Below the pieces are notes generated by a model. The model had not been told where the DNA came from and searched no databases. It was given only the letters and a program-made list of their open reading frames with translations. From positions 1-64,000 of the forward strand of contig WXFH01000019.1 in NCBI GenBank assembly GCA_009881125.1: DNA of 64,000 bases, read 5' to 3'. The DNA is from Acidaminobacter sp. (GTDB lineage Bacteria > Bacillota_A > Clostridia > Peptostreptococcales > Acidaminobacteraceae). The first letter of the stretch is position 1, and every line of letters starts with the position of its first letter. The translations under genes and the position numbers were made by a program. Below are positions 38,832-47,790 of the stretch, piece after piece.

Positions 38832-38997
38832 CCGTACCTGGCACCAAGATTGAAATTGATGAAGTTGTTTTTGCTATAACTGTGTGATTGCAGACTTTTC
38901 AACTTTATTTAATGTTGTCGTTCCGAAAAACGTGCCAGGTACGGAAAAAAGAAGTTGCCCGCAAATTTAGCATAAATTTGTGGGTGACTTCTTTTCC
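38832..38997 (+). repeat. 166-bp direct repeat, copy 1
   Basis: A 113-bp segment bounded by perfect 13-bp inverted repeats CCGTACCTGGCAC (38832-38844) and GTGCCAGGTACGG (38932-38944), then a 19-bp hairpin (GAAGTTGCCCGCAAATTTA with TAAATTTGTGGGTGACTTC, loop GCA) and TTTTCC. Copy 2 at 42545-42710 is about 92% identical by eye. No protein-coding content. Confidence 0.85.
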
Positions 38998-39022
38998 GTG
39001 TCCCTAAAACGACCCAATTTAA

Positions 39023-39049
39023 GGAAGGCGGTGCCTGACACCGCCTTCC
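39023..39049. repeat. Hairpin with GTGCCTGACACC core
   Basis: GGAAGGCGGTG pairs with CACCGCCTTCC, loop CCTGA. Member of the GTGTCAG/CACC family. Confidence 0.6.
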
Positions 39050-39115
39050 AACCTGGTCCTTTCCACCGCCAGCATGCCATTTCAAATTTATTTAAACCAT
39101 ACTAATTTATATGAA

Positions 39116-39121
39116 TATAAT
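39116..39121 (+). promoter_or_regulatory. Possible -10 element of the sulfur-transfer operon
   Basis: TATAAT in an AT-rich stretch, 118 bases before the tusA-like gene; the -35 element is not convincing. Confidence 0.3.
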
Positions 39122-39238
39122 TGGGTATAAATTAATGAATAGTAAGTCGACAAAAGCACGCTTGAAGTGGATCAAACTTTACTTAATTTATACAGCCATA
39201 TTTGTTCAACCATCCATACCGAAAGGAGGGTTTGGTCG

Positions 39239-39460
39239 ATGTCAGAAATTAAGGTGGACGTCAGAGGTGAAACGTGTCCGATTCCATTGGTAGAAATGCG
39301 CAAAGCCCTCAGAAAAGCAAGCGACGGGGATATCATTGAAATTATGGGAACCCATCCGGCTTCTCTGAAAGAAATCCCAATGGCGGCCAACGCCTTGAAA
39401 GTAAAAATCATCAGCGAAGAGCAGCAGGGCGAGGTTTGGACCATCAAACTGCAGAAATAA
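39239..39460 (+). CDS. TusA-family sulfur carrier
   Basis: A 73-residue small protein of the TusA/SirA family, which moves persulfide sulfur between proteins. The hallmark is ETCPIPLVEMRKAL with the sulfur-carrying Cys13. ATG 39239 follows GAAAGGAGGG; the upstream in-frame extension has no ribosome site. First gene of a run with DsrE-like, NifS and NifU homologues, so sulfur (or selenium) transfer towards Fe-S or related cofactor synthesis is likely. Confidence 0.88.
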   Translation: MSEIKVDVRGETCPIPLVEMRKALRKASDGDIIEIMGTHPASLKEIPMAANALKVKIISEEQQGEVWTIKLQK

Positions 39461-39500
39461 GAAGTGAATTCAGCCGATGTACTGAAAAGGGGATGTCACT

Positions 39501-39920
39501 ATGGCTGAAAAAGCGACCATTATTGTTCACAGCGGAGATCTGGATAAAATGTACAGCGCCTTGATTGTCGCGAACGGGGCGTTATCAATGGGCATGGAAG
39601 TCTCCCTGTACTTTACCTTCTGGGGACTCTTGCGACTGAAAAAAGGCGGCCTAAGCAAAGGGCCGCTGTCAAAACTGAATCTCTTTGGACTTGGAAGGGC
39701 TATGATCAAAAACAGGATGCATAAAGCCAATGTCGCTTCATTAGAGCGTCTAATGGCAGACTTTAAAGAGCTTGGCGGCAAAGTCATTGCCTGTGAAATG
39801 ACTATGGAAATTATGGGCGTGAAAAAAAGCGACTTGAATGAAGATCTGATTGACCTCTATGGCGCTGTGGGGACCTATATTCAGGAAGCCAGAGACTCCG
39901 CCATTACGTTATTAATCTAA
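39501..39920 (+). CDS. DsrE/DsrF-like sulfurtransferase
   Basis: A 139-residue protein of the DsrE/F family, type 2, typical beta-alpha fold: KATIIVHSGDLDKMYSALIVANGALSMGMEVSLYFTFWGL. The cysteine in VIACEMTMEIMG is the likely persulfide carrier. It starts 40 bases after the tusA-like gene, with AAAAGGGGATG upstream. Linked TusA and DsrE-like genes often cooperate in sulfur relay; in YedF proteins the two are fused and associated with selenium metabolism. Confidence 0.82.
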   Translation: MAEKATIIVHSGDLDKMYSALIVANGALSMGMEVSLYFTFWGLLRLKKGGLSKGPLSKLNLFGLGRAMIKNRMHKANVASLERLMADFKELGGKVIACEMTMEIMGVKKSDLNEDLIDLYGAVGTYIQEARDSAITLLI

Positions 39921-39931
39921 GGGTGAAAACT

Positions 39932-41107
39932 ATGACTCAAAAAATAATCTATATGGATAACGCGGCGGCGACGAGACTGGATGAAGCCGTGTTTGAGGCT
40001 ATGAAACCCTGCTATTTTGAGAATTATGCGGTGGCGACATCTGAATTTGGCTATTCACAGGGTCTGGAGGCCAGAGAGACTTTGGCGGAAGCCAGAGCCA
40101 GCATCGCCAGTGCTTTGGGCGCGGCCCCTGAGGAATTTATCTTTACGTCTGGCAACACAGAGTCCAGTAATCTGGCGCTGAAAGGTGTTGCCAAGGCATT
40201 AGGAAATAAGAAAGGCAAGCACCTCATTGTCTCTAAAATTGAGGATTTTCCTGTCCTTCAAAGTGCAAGATCCCTCGAAAAACAAGGCTTTGAGGTGGAT
40301 TACCTGGAGGTGGACGACCTTGGCTTTGTGAAGCTTGACCAGCTGGAGGCGCTTTTGAGACCGGATACCATCTTGGTGTCGGTTCAGCATGCCAATCATG
40401 AGATTGGGACGGTGCAGGATCTTGAGACCATCGGCAGACTTTGCAGTGAAAAAAATGTGCTGTTTCACACAGATGCCACCCATACCTTTACCAGACTGCC
40501 GCTGGATGTCCGGCGCATCAAGGTGGATCTGATCACGGTCTCCGCCCACACCATTCACGGTCCGAAGGGCATTGGCGGGCTTTACGTGCGGCGGGGGACG
40601 CCTCTGGAAAAAATTGCCGATGGTGGCTTTCAGGAATTCGACCTGAGAGCGGGCATTGAAAATATTCCCGGCGCCGTGGGGTTTGCCAAAGCGGTGTCGC
40701 TGGTGACAGAGGAGGAAAACGCGCGCCTCAAGGTCATGCGCGACAGGCTCACTAAACAGATCATTGCTAAAATCCCTTTAGTGACGTTGAATGGGGATCC
40801 GGAGAAGAGAATCCCCCAAAATGCCAACCTTTCTTTTCACCATGTTGAAGGCGAGTCCATCACCCTGCACCTGGACATGTACGGGATTGCGGTGAGTACG
40901 GGGTCGGCCTGTTTCAGCAGATCGCTGGAGGCCAGCCATGTCATGATGGCCATAGGCGGGGATCATGAGCGGGCCCACGGGTCCATTCGCTTTACCTTTG
41001 GCAGGTATAATACTATGGAAGAAATTGACCTGGTGGTGGAGACTTTGGCGAATATTGTTGAGAATCTGAGAAGAATCAGTCCTTTGGGCAAACAGGGAGG
41101 CGTGTAA
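39932..41107 (+). CDS. Cysteine desulfurase, NifS/IscS type
   Basis: A 391-residue PLP enzyme that takes sulfur from cysteine to form a protein-bound persulfide. Motifs: ATTRLDEAVFEAM at the N-terminus, TSGNTESSNLA, HANHEIGTVQ, the PLP lysine in SAHTIHGPKGIGG and the mobile-loop cysteine in STGSACFSRS. I use ATG 39932, with AAGGGTGA 6 bases before; GTG 39923 lies inside the site. The start follows DsrE by 11 bases and precedes nifU by one base. A GACCATCGGC copy lies at 40436 in the conserved LETIGRL stretch. Confidence 0.92.
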   Translation: MTQKIIYMDNAAATRLDEAVFEAMKPCYFENYAVATSEFGYSQGLEARETLAEARASIASALGAAPEEFIFTSGNTESSNLALKGVAKALGNKKGKHLIVSKIEDFPVLQSARSLEKQGFEVDYLEVDDLGFVKLDQLEALLRPDTILVSVQHANHEIGTVQDLETIGRLCSEKNVLFHTDATHTFTRLPLDVRRIKVDLITVSAHTIHGPKGIGGLYVRRGTPLEKIADGGFQEFDLRAGIENIPGAVGFAKAVSLVTEEENARLKVMRDRLTKQIIAKIPLVTLNGDPEKRIPQNANLSFHHVEGESITLHLDMYGIAVSTGSACFSRSLEASHVMMAIGGDHERAHGSIRFTFGRYNTMEEIDLVVETLANIVENLRRISPLGKQGGV

Positions 41108-41108
41108 A

Positions 41109-41747
41109 ATGGCTTTTCCTTATAATGATACAGTTTTGGAACATTTCAAAAATCCGCGCAACGTCGGGAGAATTGAGGACGCGGACGGAAAAGCGTCTGA
41201 GGGCAGTCCGGCATGCGGAGACATGGTCTCAGTGACGATCAAGGTAGACGAGGAGACGAAAAAAATCACGGACATCAAGTTTGAATCTTATGGCTGCGCC
41301 TCCAACATTGCGACGGGCTCGATTATTACGGAGATGGCCAAGGGCAAAACCTTGGAGGAAGCGAAGCGCATCACCTGGCAAGAGGCATCACAGGCCTTGG
41401 GCGGTCTTCCATCTATCAAAGCCCACTGCTCGGTACTTGCGGTGGAATGCCTGAGGAGCGCTATTTTGAATTACGAAGAAAAGCATGGCTTGGTCGTCAA
41501 TCTGGAACCGACAACGGAGGAAATAGTACGAAAAAAACTGAGAAGAGTCATGAACCCTATGAAGGGTCTGGATATGGTGGCCACAAACCTGGTCAAAGAA
41601 ATAGAGATCAGTGAAGGCGTGATTCGCGTGGTAGTGGATCTGCCTGAAGACCACCAATTCGCGGCGACTATTAAAGAGGAAGCCAAAGAAAGACTTGAAA
41701 ATTTGTGGGACGTGAAACAGGTGATTATTGAGTTTGCAACGGCGTAG
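41109..41747 (+). CDS. NifU/IscU scaffold fused to a DUF59-like domain
   Basis: A 212-residue protein. The N-terminal part (about 1-130) is IscU/NifU-type, with the three cluster cysteines in SPACGDMVSV, YGCASNIATGS and AHCSVLAVEC and the linked Asp. The C-terminal 70 residues (GLDMVATNLVKEIEISEGVIRVVVDLPEDHQF) resemble the MIP18/DUF59 domain of SufT-like Fe-S assembly factors. The fusion is unusual. It assembles an Fe-S cluster from the persulfide of the cysteine desulfurase encoded one base upstream. A terminator follows. Confidence 0.88.
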   Translation: MAFPYNDTVLEHFKNPRNVGRIEDADGKASEGSPACGDMVSVTIKVDEETKKITDIKFESYGCASNIATGSIITEMAKGKTLEEAKRITWQEASQALGGLPSIKAHCSVLAVECLRSAILNYEEKHGLVVNLEPTTEEIVRKKLRRVMNPMKGLDMVATNLVKEIEISEGVIRVVVDLPEDHQFAATIKEEAKERLENLWDVKQVIIEFATA

Positions 41748-41764
41748 CGTGTTATTTCGACGTG

Positions 41765-41815
41765 AAAAAGGTCATGATCAGCAGGTTGTATTTTGCTGGT
41801 CACGACCTTTTTGGA
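41765..41815 (+). terminator. Terminator of the sulfur-transfer operon
   Basis: AAAAAGGTCATGATCAGCA pairs with TGCTGGTCACGACCTTTTT (one mismatch, one G-U), followed by GGATGTTTAA. Confidence 0.75.
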
Positions 41816-42480
41816 TGTTTAACTATAAAACACTTTCGCATGTAATTAGAAAAATTTGCTTCTCACCCTAAAATTTCTCAGCGCAGTTCCGAAAATATGG
41901 ATTAAGAGGTCATTTTTATGGATTCCAATGTTGGCGGTCAACGAAAGGATCGGTTCAGAGTAAGGCCAATGCAGAGATAGCAATTAATTGCTCCGGTGTT
42001 TAAGCAGTCAAACTTGAAATTGGTTGAAGTACTCCAAAATCATCATTTTGACGAGAAAGAATTCAACCATTTAAACATCGGAGTAATAACTCAATCAAAC
42101 TTTTTAGGATGCGATGACCAGCGGAAAGTATTTGGACGCTTTTTCCGTTTGCGAGCGAGTAGCGTAACCGGCCTTATTTTTGTTTCCGAGAATGGAGGAT
42201 GCGGCATGACAAACATGAAGACGACGAAAGCAGCTTCAACCGAGGGACGTTTAGCGTAAAAGCTAAACAGTGTTTGGCAAAGGTGAGTGCCCAGTAATTT
42301 CGAAAACTTTATGGCTGGAACAGCAGCACAAAGCAGCACTACGCAGCACTACGCAGCACTACGCAACAGCAAATTGCAGCATTGCAAGGCACTCGGAAGC
42401 CGGAGGATTTGGATTGAATAAAAGCGGTCCGTATCAATGCCTCGTGTTTTAAAATTGAACAAGTACATACTTCCCGCTTT
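41816..42480. other. Long region without a convincing gene
   Basis: About 650 bp with no ribosome site and no protein-like frame I trust. An 87-codon frame from GTG 41996 lacks a start signal and recognisable sequence. A 10-base word (CAGCACTACG) is repeated three times in tandem at 42334-42363. Confidence 0.5.
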
Positions 42481-42483
42481 CAA

Positions 42484-42537
42484 AAGAAGGTGCCGCGGAT
42501 GCGTTTCTAACATGAAACACGTCCGCGGCACCTTCTT
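42484..42537. repeat. Large hairpin
   Basis: AAGAAGGTGCCGCGGA... pairs with ...TCCGCGGCACCTTCTT over 24 bp with one mismatch, loop of six bases. Adjacent to copy 2 of the direct repeat; it resembles transcription-terminator-like repeats. Confidence 0.6.
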
Positions 42538-42544
42538 CCGTCTC

Positions 42545-42710
42545 CCGTACCTGGTAGCGCGAGTGAAGTTAATGAAGTTGTTTTTGCTGAAACTATGTGA
42601 TTGCAGACTTTTCAACTTTGTTTAACGTTGTCGTTCCGAAAAACGTGCCAGGTACGGAAAAAAGAAGTCGCCCGCAAATTTAGCATAAATTTGTGGGTGA
42701 CTTCTTTTCC
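42545..42710 (+). repeat. 166-bp direct repeat, copy 2
   Basis: Same structure and length as copy 1. The left inverted repeat is decayed (CCGTACCTGGTAG); the right one (GTGCCAGGTACGG at 42645-42657) is intact. About 13 base differences from copy 1. Its hairpin ends 12 bases from the lysR stop codon on the opposite strand and could terminate that gene. Confidence 0.85.
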
Positions 42711-42716
42711 ATGTCC

Positions 42717-43610
42717 TTAAAAGGCTCCCTGCATAACCCCCAGGAACGCCTCGGCAGCGCTGGTCAGCGGGAGATGGCGGCTGTGAATCAGGCAGAGATC
42801 CGTGGACGGGACCGGTTCCCCGGTCGCCAGAATCACCAGAGACTCTGGGGCGCTTTGCATGGCCATCTTCGGGACAAAGCCAATCCCGACCCCGCTGGCG
42901 ATCATGTCGACAATGAGGTCCACGCTGCCGAACTCAAATTCCGGCTCCAGGTGGATCTGATGACGCGCCAAAAAGTCGTCCAGCAGCCGCCGGGTAGTTG
43001 AGTTCTTTTCAAGGGTAACGAGTGGGTGCTCGGCCAGCTCAGAAAGGCTCAGTGACCGCCCAATCAGCCCGTGGGTCTCAGCGTAATCCCCAGAGGAAAT
43101 CCAAACATTCTCCTCTGAAGCCAGCCTCAGGTAGACCAGGTCCTTGTCCTCCAGGGCGCCGGTGTGATTCACGAGGGCCAGGTCCAAGGCGCCTTCCCGA
43201 ACGCGAGACTTCGATACCGGAGATGGCCGGTTCTGGATCGACAGCCGGATGTTGGGATATTTCCGGTGAAAGGCTTGCAGCGGCGTCATCAAAATATACC
43301 GGGACAGCGTATCGCTGGCCCCAATCTGCAGATGCCCGCGATCCAGCCCCTGCAGCCTGAGCAGCTCCTTTTCGCCCTTCTCAATGCTCTTGATGGCCTG
43401 GCTGACGAAGTCGAAGAGGGTCTCGCCCGCGGCCGTTAACGAAACGGTGCGCCCCTTCCGGTAAAACAGCGGCATCCCCAGGGCGGTCTCCAGCTGCCGG
43501 ATGGACTGACTGACCGAAGACTGTGTGACGAAGAGGACTTCCGAGGCCCGGGTAAAGCTCTCGTGAAGGGCCGCGTAGTAGAAGACATTATAAAGATCCA
43601 TGGAGTTCAT
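42717..43610 (-). CDS. LysR-family transcriptional regulator
   Basis: A 297-residue DNA-binding regulator. The N-terminal winged helix-turn-helix (about 1-65) includes FTRASEVLFVTQSSVSQSIRQLE and LFYRKGRTVSLTAAGE; the effector-binding domain (about 90-295) has the usual Rossmann-like halves. ATG 43610 is preceded by AAGGAGCG. It is divergent from purL, and LysR regulators often control the neighbouring divergent gene, so it may act on the purine genes or on an unlinked target. The effector is unknown. Confidence 0.92.
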   Translation of the reverse strand: MNSMDLYNVFYYAALHESFTRASEVLFVTQSSVSQSIRQLETALGMPLFYRKGRTVSLTAAGETLFDFVSQAIKSIEKGEKELLRLQGLDRGHLQIGASDTLSRYILMTPLQAFHRKYPNIRLSIQNRPSPVSKSRVREGALDLALVNHTGALEDKDLVYLRLASEENVWISSGDYAETHGLIGRSLSLSELAEHPLVTLEKNSTTRRLLDDFLARHQIHLEPEFEFGSVDLIVDMIASGVGIGFVPKMAMQSAPESLVILATGEPVPSTDLCLIHSRHLPLTSAAEAFLGVMQGAF

Positions 43611-43631
43611 ACATTAGCGCTCCTTATGATT

Positions 43632-43661
43632 TTGATTACTATAATTAATTATTATTATAAA
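43632..43661 (+). promoter_or_regulatory. Putative purL promoter
   Basis: TTGATT and TATAAA with 18 bases between (or TTATAA with 17), in an AT-rich divergent region shared with the LysR gene. Weak support. Confidence 0.35.
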
Positions 43662-43743
43662 TGATCTGATGATACAATCAAGAAGAATCGAGAACAATCA
43701 ACGGGGTACGAATGTAAATAGTCGTGAATGCGGGGTGTTGGGG

Positions 43744-43797
43744 CGGGAACCATCGGCAGAAAAATCTTTAAAAAGAGGGTTCTGCCGATGGTCCCCC
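43744..43797. repeat. Inverted pair of the decamer
   Basis: GGGAACCATCGGCAGAA (43745-43761) and TTCTGCCGATGGTCCC (43780-43795), 26 bases between the decamers; a 14-16 bp stem. It sits in the purL leader with no strong T run, so it may be structural or an attenuator. Confidence 0.75.
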
Positions 43798-43888
43798 AAC
43801 CCCCAACCCATTATCAACACCATTGTCGTCATAAGGAAGCTCCGGCGCGTGCCGGATATGATCAACATAACCAACAAGGAGGCAAATC

Positions 43889-46800
43889 ATGCAAGGTGTG
43901 AGAAAGTTTGTCCGAAAAATCGAGGCGCTGGACGTAGAGAGCGCTGGGCTCACCGGCCAGATCAGGGACTTTTTGAAGATTGGCGCGGTGAAAAAGGCGG
44001 AGGTTTACAACGGTTACGACATCTTTGGCCTGGAGCCTGAAGAAGTGGCGCAGGCTGTGCAGCACGTGTTTTCCGAGCCCAATGTGGACCTGGTCAGCGA
44101 CGTTTGGATGCCGGAAGCGGAGGAGACGGCGTTTGCCTTCCGTTTGCTGCCGGGGCAGTATGACCAGCGGTCGGATTCAGCAGTGCAGCTGCTGACCATT
44201 CTGAAGCTGGGGCAGGATCCTCATGTGGTTTCCTTTAAGGCGGTGCGCCTGAAGAGCGAGCGGCCGCTGACTGAGGAAGAGGTCCAGGGGATTAAGCGCT
44301 TCCTGATCAACCCGGTGGAGGCTATGGAAATTTCGCTGGTTGAGCTTTGCCCGGCAGAGGTGGTTCAGCCGGACGCGCCGCCTGTCGAGGTACTCGAAGG
44401 GTTTAGAGCGCTGACGGAGGACGCGCTGGATGGGTTCCTCGCGTCACACGGCCTCGCCATGTCCAGTGAAGATCTGGCGATGGTTCAGGCCTATTTCAAG
44501 AACACAGCCGGCCGGGATCCAAAGATGACAGAGCTCAAGGTTCTGGATACTTACTGGTCGGATCACTGCCGTCACACGACGTTTATGACCGAACTGAAGG
44601 ATATTGACTTCTCCGAGGCGACCTATGGCCCGCTTCTGGAAGCTTATGATAAATACAGACAAAAGCGCGCGGACATTGCGACTTCAAAACCCGAGTCCCT
44701 CATGGATCTGGCGACTATTCAAGCCCGATGGCTGCGAAAGCAAGGCGGCCTTGTGGATGTTGAGGTGTCAGATGAGATCAACGCAGCGACGTTTATGGTG
44801 GACGCGGCCTTTGAAAACGGCGAGACCAAGCCTTACTTAGTCATGTTCAAGAACGAGACCCACAACCACCCTACGGAAATCGAGCCTTTTGGCGGTGCGG
44901 CGACCTGTCTGGGCGGCGCGATCCGGGATCCGCTTTCAGGCCGCAGCTATGTCTATCAGGGCATGCGCATCACCGGCTCCGGGGATCCAACGGAGAGTCT
45001 TGAAAAAACTTTGCCTGGCAAGCTGCCTCAACGGGTCATCACCCGGGGCGCGGCGAAGGGCTTTTCTTCCTACGGCAACCAGATTGGCCTGCCTGCGGGC
45101 TATATTCGCGAGTACTACCATGAGGGCTTCAAGGCGAAGCGCATGGAGGTAGGCGCAGTTATTGGCGCGGCACCGGCGGAAAACGTGAAGCGATTGCAGC
45201 CTGCGGTCGGCGACAAAGTCCTCCTCATAGGCGGCAAGACGGGCATCGACGGCCTTGGGGGCGCGACGGGTTCTTCTAAAGAGCACGACGAGTCCAGCCT
45301 GGCGACCTGCGCGTCTGAAGTTCAGCGCGGCAACGCGCCGGAGGAGCGCAAGCTTCAAAGGCTCTTCAGTACGGCGGACTTCGCAAAGCGCATCAAGAAA
45401 TCGAATGACTTTGGCGCCGGCGGTGTGTCGGTGGCCGTTGGCGAGCTGGCGGACAGCCTCGATATCCAGCTGGACGCGGTGAAGACGAAATATCCGGGTC
45501 TTGGTGCTATAGAGCTGGCGATCTCAGAGTCTCAGGAGCGCATGGCGGTGGTCGTGGATCCTGCGGATGTGGAAGCTATTGTGGCTTTGGCGGCGGCAGA
45601 AAACCTGGACGCTTATGAAATTGCTCAGGTGACGGATTCCGGTAAACTTCGCATGTTCCTGAAGGGCGACGTCGTTCTGGAACTGGACCGCGACTTTATC
45701 GAATCCAGCGGTGCAAGCAGAAGCCAGGTCATCAAGGTGACTGAGGTACCGGGGGCTAAGACTGGAGAAGGCTCAGCGGAAGCTGAGGACAAGGTCGTCG
45801 CTACTGCGGAAGAGGCGGAGGCGGCCCTTTTGGCGGCAGTCACAGATTTAAACGGGGCGTCTCAAATTGGCCTCGTCGAGAATTTTGACAATACAGTTGG
45901 AGCATATTCCATTCTGATGCCGTTTGGCGGCGTGCGCCAGATGTCGCCGTCCATGTCTATGGTGGCCAAGCTGCCATCCGCTGATGGAACGTCGTTGACG
46001 GGTACAGTGATGAGCGCGGGCTATGCGTTGAAGGCGCTGGAACGGGATCCGTTTGTGGGCGGTGCAATGTCCGTGGCTGAAGCGGTGGCAAAAACAGTGC
46101 TCACAGGAGCGAAGCTGGAACGCATTCACCTGTCCTGCCAGGAATATTTTGAGCGGCTGGGGTCAGACCCGCTGAAGTGGCAGAAGCCTTTCAAGGCTTT
46201 GTTGGGCGCTTTGTACGCTATGGACGCCTTTGGTCTTGGGGCCATAGGCGGCAAGGACTCCATGTCCGGCACCTTTAAAGATCTGAATGTGCCGCCGACG
46301 CTGATTGCCTTTGCGGCAGCACCGGTGGATGTGAAAAATGTCGTCTCCACAGACTTCAAAGCCGAGGGCAGCACGGTTTACATGGCGGATGTGGCCAGAG
46401 ACGCGGCGGGACTACCGGACCTCGCGGCCTATGCTGCAAGGCTGAAAGAAGCTCAGGCGCTGATTGAGCACGGTGTCGTGCTGTCGGCTTCTGTCGTGGA
46501 AGAGGGCGGCGTGCTTGAAAACCTGTTTAAGATGGGTGTCGGCAATGGCCTTGGTGTGAAGCTTTCATCAAAAGAATTGCCTAAGGCGGGCTTTGGCGCT
46601 CTGATCCTGGAAATTGACCTGGCCAGCGCGGATGTCATGCCTGAGCAGTGGCTGATGCTAGGCGAGACACAAAGTGCTTACCGCATCAACGCCCAGGGCG
46701 GCGGTGTGGATCTTAAGAAGATTGAGACGGCGTGGCTGGAGCCGCTGGACAGCGTGTTCCCGCGCTGCAAGCCTTATGCGGATTCACCACTTGCGGCAGA

Positions 46801-47659
46801 AGTGCCACCTGCCGGTAAGAAAAAAGAGAAACGGGCTGTGCTGTTTGGGGAAGAACGACCATCGGCGAACATCCTCAGGGGTGTGAAGCCTAGAGTGTTC
46901 ATCCCGGCGTTCCCGGGGACGAATTGTGAGATCGACACGGCGCGGGCCTTTGAACGGGCCGGGGCAGAGGCCGAAGTGATCATCTTCAGGAACCGGAACC
47001 TGGCGGACGTGGAAGCATCTATTGAAGCCTATGTCAGGGCTATAGAAAAAGCGCAGATGATCGCGCTGCCGGGGGGCTTCAGCGCCGGGGACGAGCCGGA
47101 CGGGTCCGGCAAGTTCATCAGCTCGGTGTTCAAGAACGCTGGAATCAAAGAGGCGACTATGGCGCTGCTGAAGCAGCGGGACGGCCTGATGCTGGGGATC
47201 TGCAACGGGTTCCAGGCGCTGATCAAGCTGGGGCTGCTGCCTTACGGCGAGATTCGGGACCTTGGGCCTGAGGATCCAACAGTGACGTACAATCAGTGCG
47301 GCAAGCACATTTCCAAAATGGTGCAGATCGAAGTGGTGTCGAAGATGTCGCCGTGGCTGGCGCGAGTGTCTGAGGGCGTACGTTACAATGTGCCTTTGTC
47401 ACACGGTGAAGGTCGTTTCTTTGCCAGCGAGGCGCAGTACGAGGCGCTGCTGGCGGCGGGCCAGGTGGCGACGGTCTATTCCAGGGGGCATAACCTCAAC
47501 GGGTCGGCTTTTGGGGTCGAGGGGCTTGTGAGCCCGGATGGCCGCGTGCTCGGCAAGATGGGCCACTCTGAGCGGATGACGTCTCACACCTATTTGAATG
47601 TGCCGGGCCAGTATGACATGGAGATTTTTGAGGCCGGCGTGGATTACTTCAATAAATAG
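43889..47659 (+). CDS. purL: Phosphoribosylformylglycinamidine synthase, single-chain
   Basis: Converts FGAR, ATP and glutamine to FGAM in purine synthesis. The 1256-residue length is that of the fused enzyme, with synthase and glutaminase domains in one chain. N-terminal region about 1-180; ATP-binding centre with HNHPTEIEPFGGAAT (about 325-340) and GKDSMSGT; C-terminal glutaminase with the GGFSAGDEPDGSGKF oxyanion loop, nucleophile Cys in LGICNGFQAL and PLSHGEGRFFA with the catalytic His/Glu. ATG 43889 follows AAGGAGGC. One GACCATCGGC is at 46857, in the variable segment between the two domains. Confidence 0.97.
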   Translation: MQGVRKFVRKIEALDVESAGLTGQIRDFLKIGAVKKAEVYNGYDIFGLEPEEVAQAVQHVFSEPNVDLVSDVWMPEAEETAFAFRLLPGQYDQRSDSAVQLLTILKLGQDPHVVSFKAVRLKSERPLTEEEVQGIKRFLINPVEAMEISLVELCPAEVVQPDAPPVEVLEGFRALTEDALDGFLASHGLAMSSEDLAMVQAYFKNTAGRDPKMTELKVLDTYWSDHCRHTTFMTELKDIDFSEATYGPLLEAYDKYRQKRADIATSKPESLMDLATIQARWLRKQGGLVDVEVSDEINAATFMVDAAFENGETKPYLVMFKNETHNHPTEIEPFGGAATCLGGAIRDPLSGRSYVYQGMRITGSGDPTESLEKTLPGKLPQRVITRGAAKGFSSYGNQIGLPAGYIREYYHEGFKAKRMEVGAVIGAAPAENVKRLQPAVGDKVLLIGGKTGIDGLGGATGSSKEHDESSLATCASEVQRGNAPEERKLQRLFSTADFAKRIKKSNDFGAGGVSVAVGELADSLDIQLDAVKTKYPGLGAIELAISESQERMAVVVDPADVEAIVALAAAENLDAYEIAQVTDSGKLRMFLKGDVVLELDRDFIESSGASRSQVIKVTEVPGAKTGEGSAEAEDKVVATAEEAEAALLAAVTDLNGASQIGLVENFDNTVGAYSILMPFGGVRQMSPSMSMVAKLPSADGTSLTGTVMSAGYALKALERDPFVGGAMSVAEAVAKTVLTGAKLERIHLSCQEYFERLGSDPLKWQKPFKALLGALYAMDAFGLGAIGGKDSMSGTFKDLNVPPTLIAFAAAPVDVKNVVSTDFKAEGSTVYMADVARDAAGLPDLAAYAARLKEAQALIEHGVVLSASVVEEGGVLENLFKMGVGNGLGVKLSSKELPKAGFGALILEIDLASADVMPEQWLMLGETQSAYRINAQGGGVDLKKIETAWLEPLDSVFPRCKPYADSPLAAEVPPAGKKKEKRAVLFGEERPSANILRGVKPRVFIPAFPGTNCEIDTARAFERAGAEAEVIIFRNRNLADVEASIEAYVRAIEKAQMIALPGGFSAGDEPDGSGKFISSVFKNAGIKEATMALLKQRDGLMLGICNGFQALIKLGLLPYGEIRDLGPEDPTVTYNQCGKHISKMVQIEVVSKMSPWLARVSEGVRYNVPLSHGEGRFFASEAQYEALLAAGQVATVYSRGHNLNGSAFGVEGLVSPDGRVLGKMGHSERMTSHTYLNVPGQYDMEIFEAGVDYFNK

Positions 47660-47761
47660 AGCTCTTTCTATGGGCAGATCAGGCGGTTCAGGATTGGAAG
47701 ACGCGATGTAGTGAGGTCGTAGTCATTTGCTGAAGGAACCGCTTTATTTGCTGAAATGGTC

Positions 47762-47790
47762 TTGATTAGACCGTGGATGTGGGGTAGAAT
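47762..47790 (+). promoter_or_regulatory. Putative purE promoter
   Basis: TTGATT and TAGAAT separated by 17 bases. Two inverted GAAC words downstream (47804-47807 and GTTC at 47833-47836) resemble weak PurBox arms, which would fit PurR control. Confidence 0.55.

Noticed and set aside
41996..42259. An 87-codon gene
   Set aside because: No ribosome site, GTG start in poor context, no recognisable protein features.
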